Below, piece after piece: positions 63,577 through 64,000 of a stretch of DNA of 64,000 nt. Every line of letters starts with the position of its first letter. Position 1 is the first letter of the stretch. The position numbers and the translations under genes were made by a program. Location of the stretch: contig CAVTIA010000011.1 of assembly GCA_963734635.1 (NCBI GenBank), positions 248,001 to 312,000 of the forward strand, written 5' to 3'. The notes under the pieces are model-generated. The model was given only the letters and a program-made list of their open reading frames with translations. It made no database searches and was not told the origin of the DNA. The DNA is from DATCJA01 sp963734635. GTDB taxonomy: Bacteria; Acidobacteriota; Vicinamibacteria; Vicinamibacterales; UBA2999.

Positions 63577-64000
63577 ATGCCTCGCCGATTTATTACAGCG
63601 CTTGCCGCCCTGCTGCTCGTGACAGCCGCTCTCGTGAGGGTTGACATCATCGAGCCTCGCGTCAACGTTCGGTGGTCAGATGGAGTGGTCGAGGACGAGC
63701 GCATGTTGCTCGAGCAACGTTTCGGGCTCGAATCTGCCCAATGGCGCGAAGGCACCACCTGGCGTTACGTGCTGCGCGATCGGTCGCGCGAGAACATCGG
63801 CGCCCTGGTAGCCCACCCGGCTGTTGACGATACCCACGATATCGATCGCGCCGCCCTGACCGTGCCGGACCGCAGGGTTGAGGTCTCGATCCGTGGCTGG
63901 AGCGTGCTCGTCTGGGCTGCGGAGTTCGGACTCTTTCAGGTTCAGAGCCTGATCGTGCTCCTGTGCGGAAGCGCACTCCTGTTCGCAGCGGCCGTCCGGG
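63577..64000 (+). CDS. Hypothetical membrane protein, 3' end outside window
   Basis: ATG 63577 opens a frame that stays open for 141 codons to the window edge. It begins MPRRFITALAALLLVTAALV, a signal anchor or signal peptide, followed by about 95 soluble residues (VRWSDGVVEDERMLLEQRF, WREGTTWRYVLRD) and then a hydrophobic stretch LFQVQSLIVLLCGSALLFAA at the truncated end. That suggests a periplasmic domain between two membrane segments. No family recognised. It follows the PhyH gene by 83 bp in the same direction. Confidence 0.5.
   Translation, partial: MPRRFITALAALLLVTAALVRVDIIEPRVNVRWSDGVVEDERMLLEQRFGLESAQWREGTTWRYVLRDRSRENIGALVAHPAVDDTHDIDRAALTVPDRRVEVSIRGWSVLVWAAEFGLFQVQSLIVLLCGSALLFAAAVR

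Noticed and set aside
1..64000. CRISPR arrays, tRNA or rRNA genes, insertion sequences
   Set aside because: No regularly spaced direct repeats, no cloverleaf or rRNA segment, and no transposase-like protein were seen on either strand.

Overview
The window is a high-GC (roughly 60-65% by eye) bacterial chromosome segment, almost wholly occupied by a surface-glycan biosynthesis island. The mix of genes (WbpA-type dehydrogenase, GMD, polyprenyl-phosphate sugar-phosphate transferase, O-antigen ligase/polymerase-like protein, nonulosonic acid genes) points to a Gram-negative. The gene style suggests Acidobacteriota or a similar soil lineage, but that is inference without a database search. I see no rRNA, tRNA, CRISPR or transposase.

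Layout. 1-3799 (+): end of thiG, a coiled-coil methyltransferase and an O-antigen ligase/polymerase-like membrane protein. 3787-6972 (-): UDP-HexNAc dehydrogenase, GDP-mannose 4,6-dehydratase and an RmlD-like reductase. 7060-8163 (+): an LhgO-like FAD oxidoreductase. 8254-9882 (-): an exported PafA-like phosphatase. 9964-52674 (-): about 35 genes on one strand, nearly all joined by ATGA, GTGA or TGATG start/stop overlaps; the largest gap is 117 bp. 53206-55800 (+): one glycosyltransferase-like gene and a 2OG-Fe(II) oxygenase. 55828-62454 (-): two related methyltransferases, an FkbM methyltransferase, a GT2 and another glycosyltransferase-like gene. 62603-64000 (+): a PhyH-type oxygenase and a partial membrane protein.

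The 42.7-kb leftward array has several modules. (i) Lipid-carrier start and chain building: a PNPT/CoA-binding fusion, one GT4 and two GT2. (ii) A six-gene set (HAD phosphatase, transketolase, CMP-sugar synthetase, aldehyde dehydrogenase, SDR, NeuB) that looks like a complete route to an unusual CMP-activated ulosonic acid. (iii) A second nonulosonate set (NeuB, two NeuC, two NeuA). (iv) Decoration enzymes: aminotransferase, methyltransferases, nucleotidyltransferase, epimerase, formyltransferase, deacetylase. (v) Two interleaved multicopy families that I cannot name: family A (six copies, GT-B-like, about 510-560 aa) and family B (six copies, about 345-405 aa, with a GPW-x-x-EVG-[FY]-E motif). 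One family A copy is fused to a sugar O-methyltransferase-like domain and a GT2 domain in a 1270-residue protein.

Upstream of the array, the 531-bp divergent gap holds a good sigma-70-type promoter pointing left, a leader of about 350 nt, a 9-bp stem-loop and a hairpin matching 11 of 12 bases of the enterobacterial ops element, the RfaH recruitment site. A processive antitermination mechanism would suit an operon this long.

Between about 23 and 41 kb, and once at 60 kb, reading frames break by single extra bases. I infer about 17 such insertions and no deletions. Removing them restores family-like proteins and the start/stop overlaps, so they look like insertion-prone consensus errors or very recent decay. 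I give corrected gene limits for these loci.
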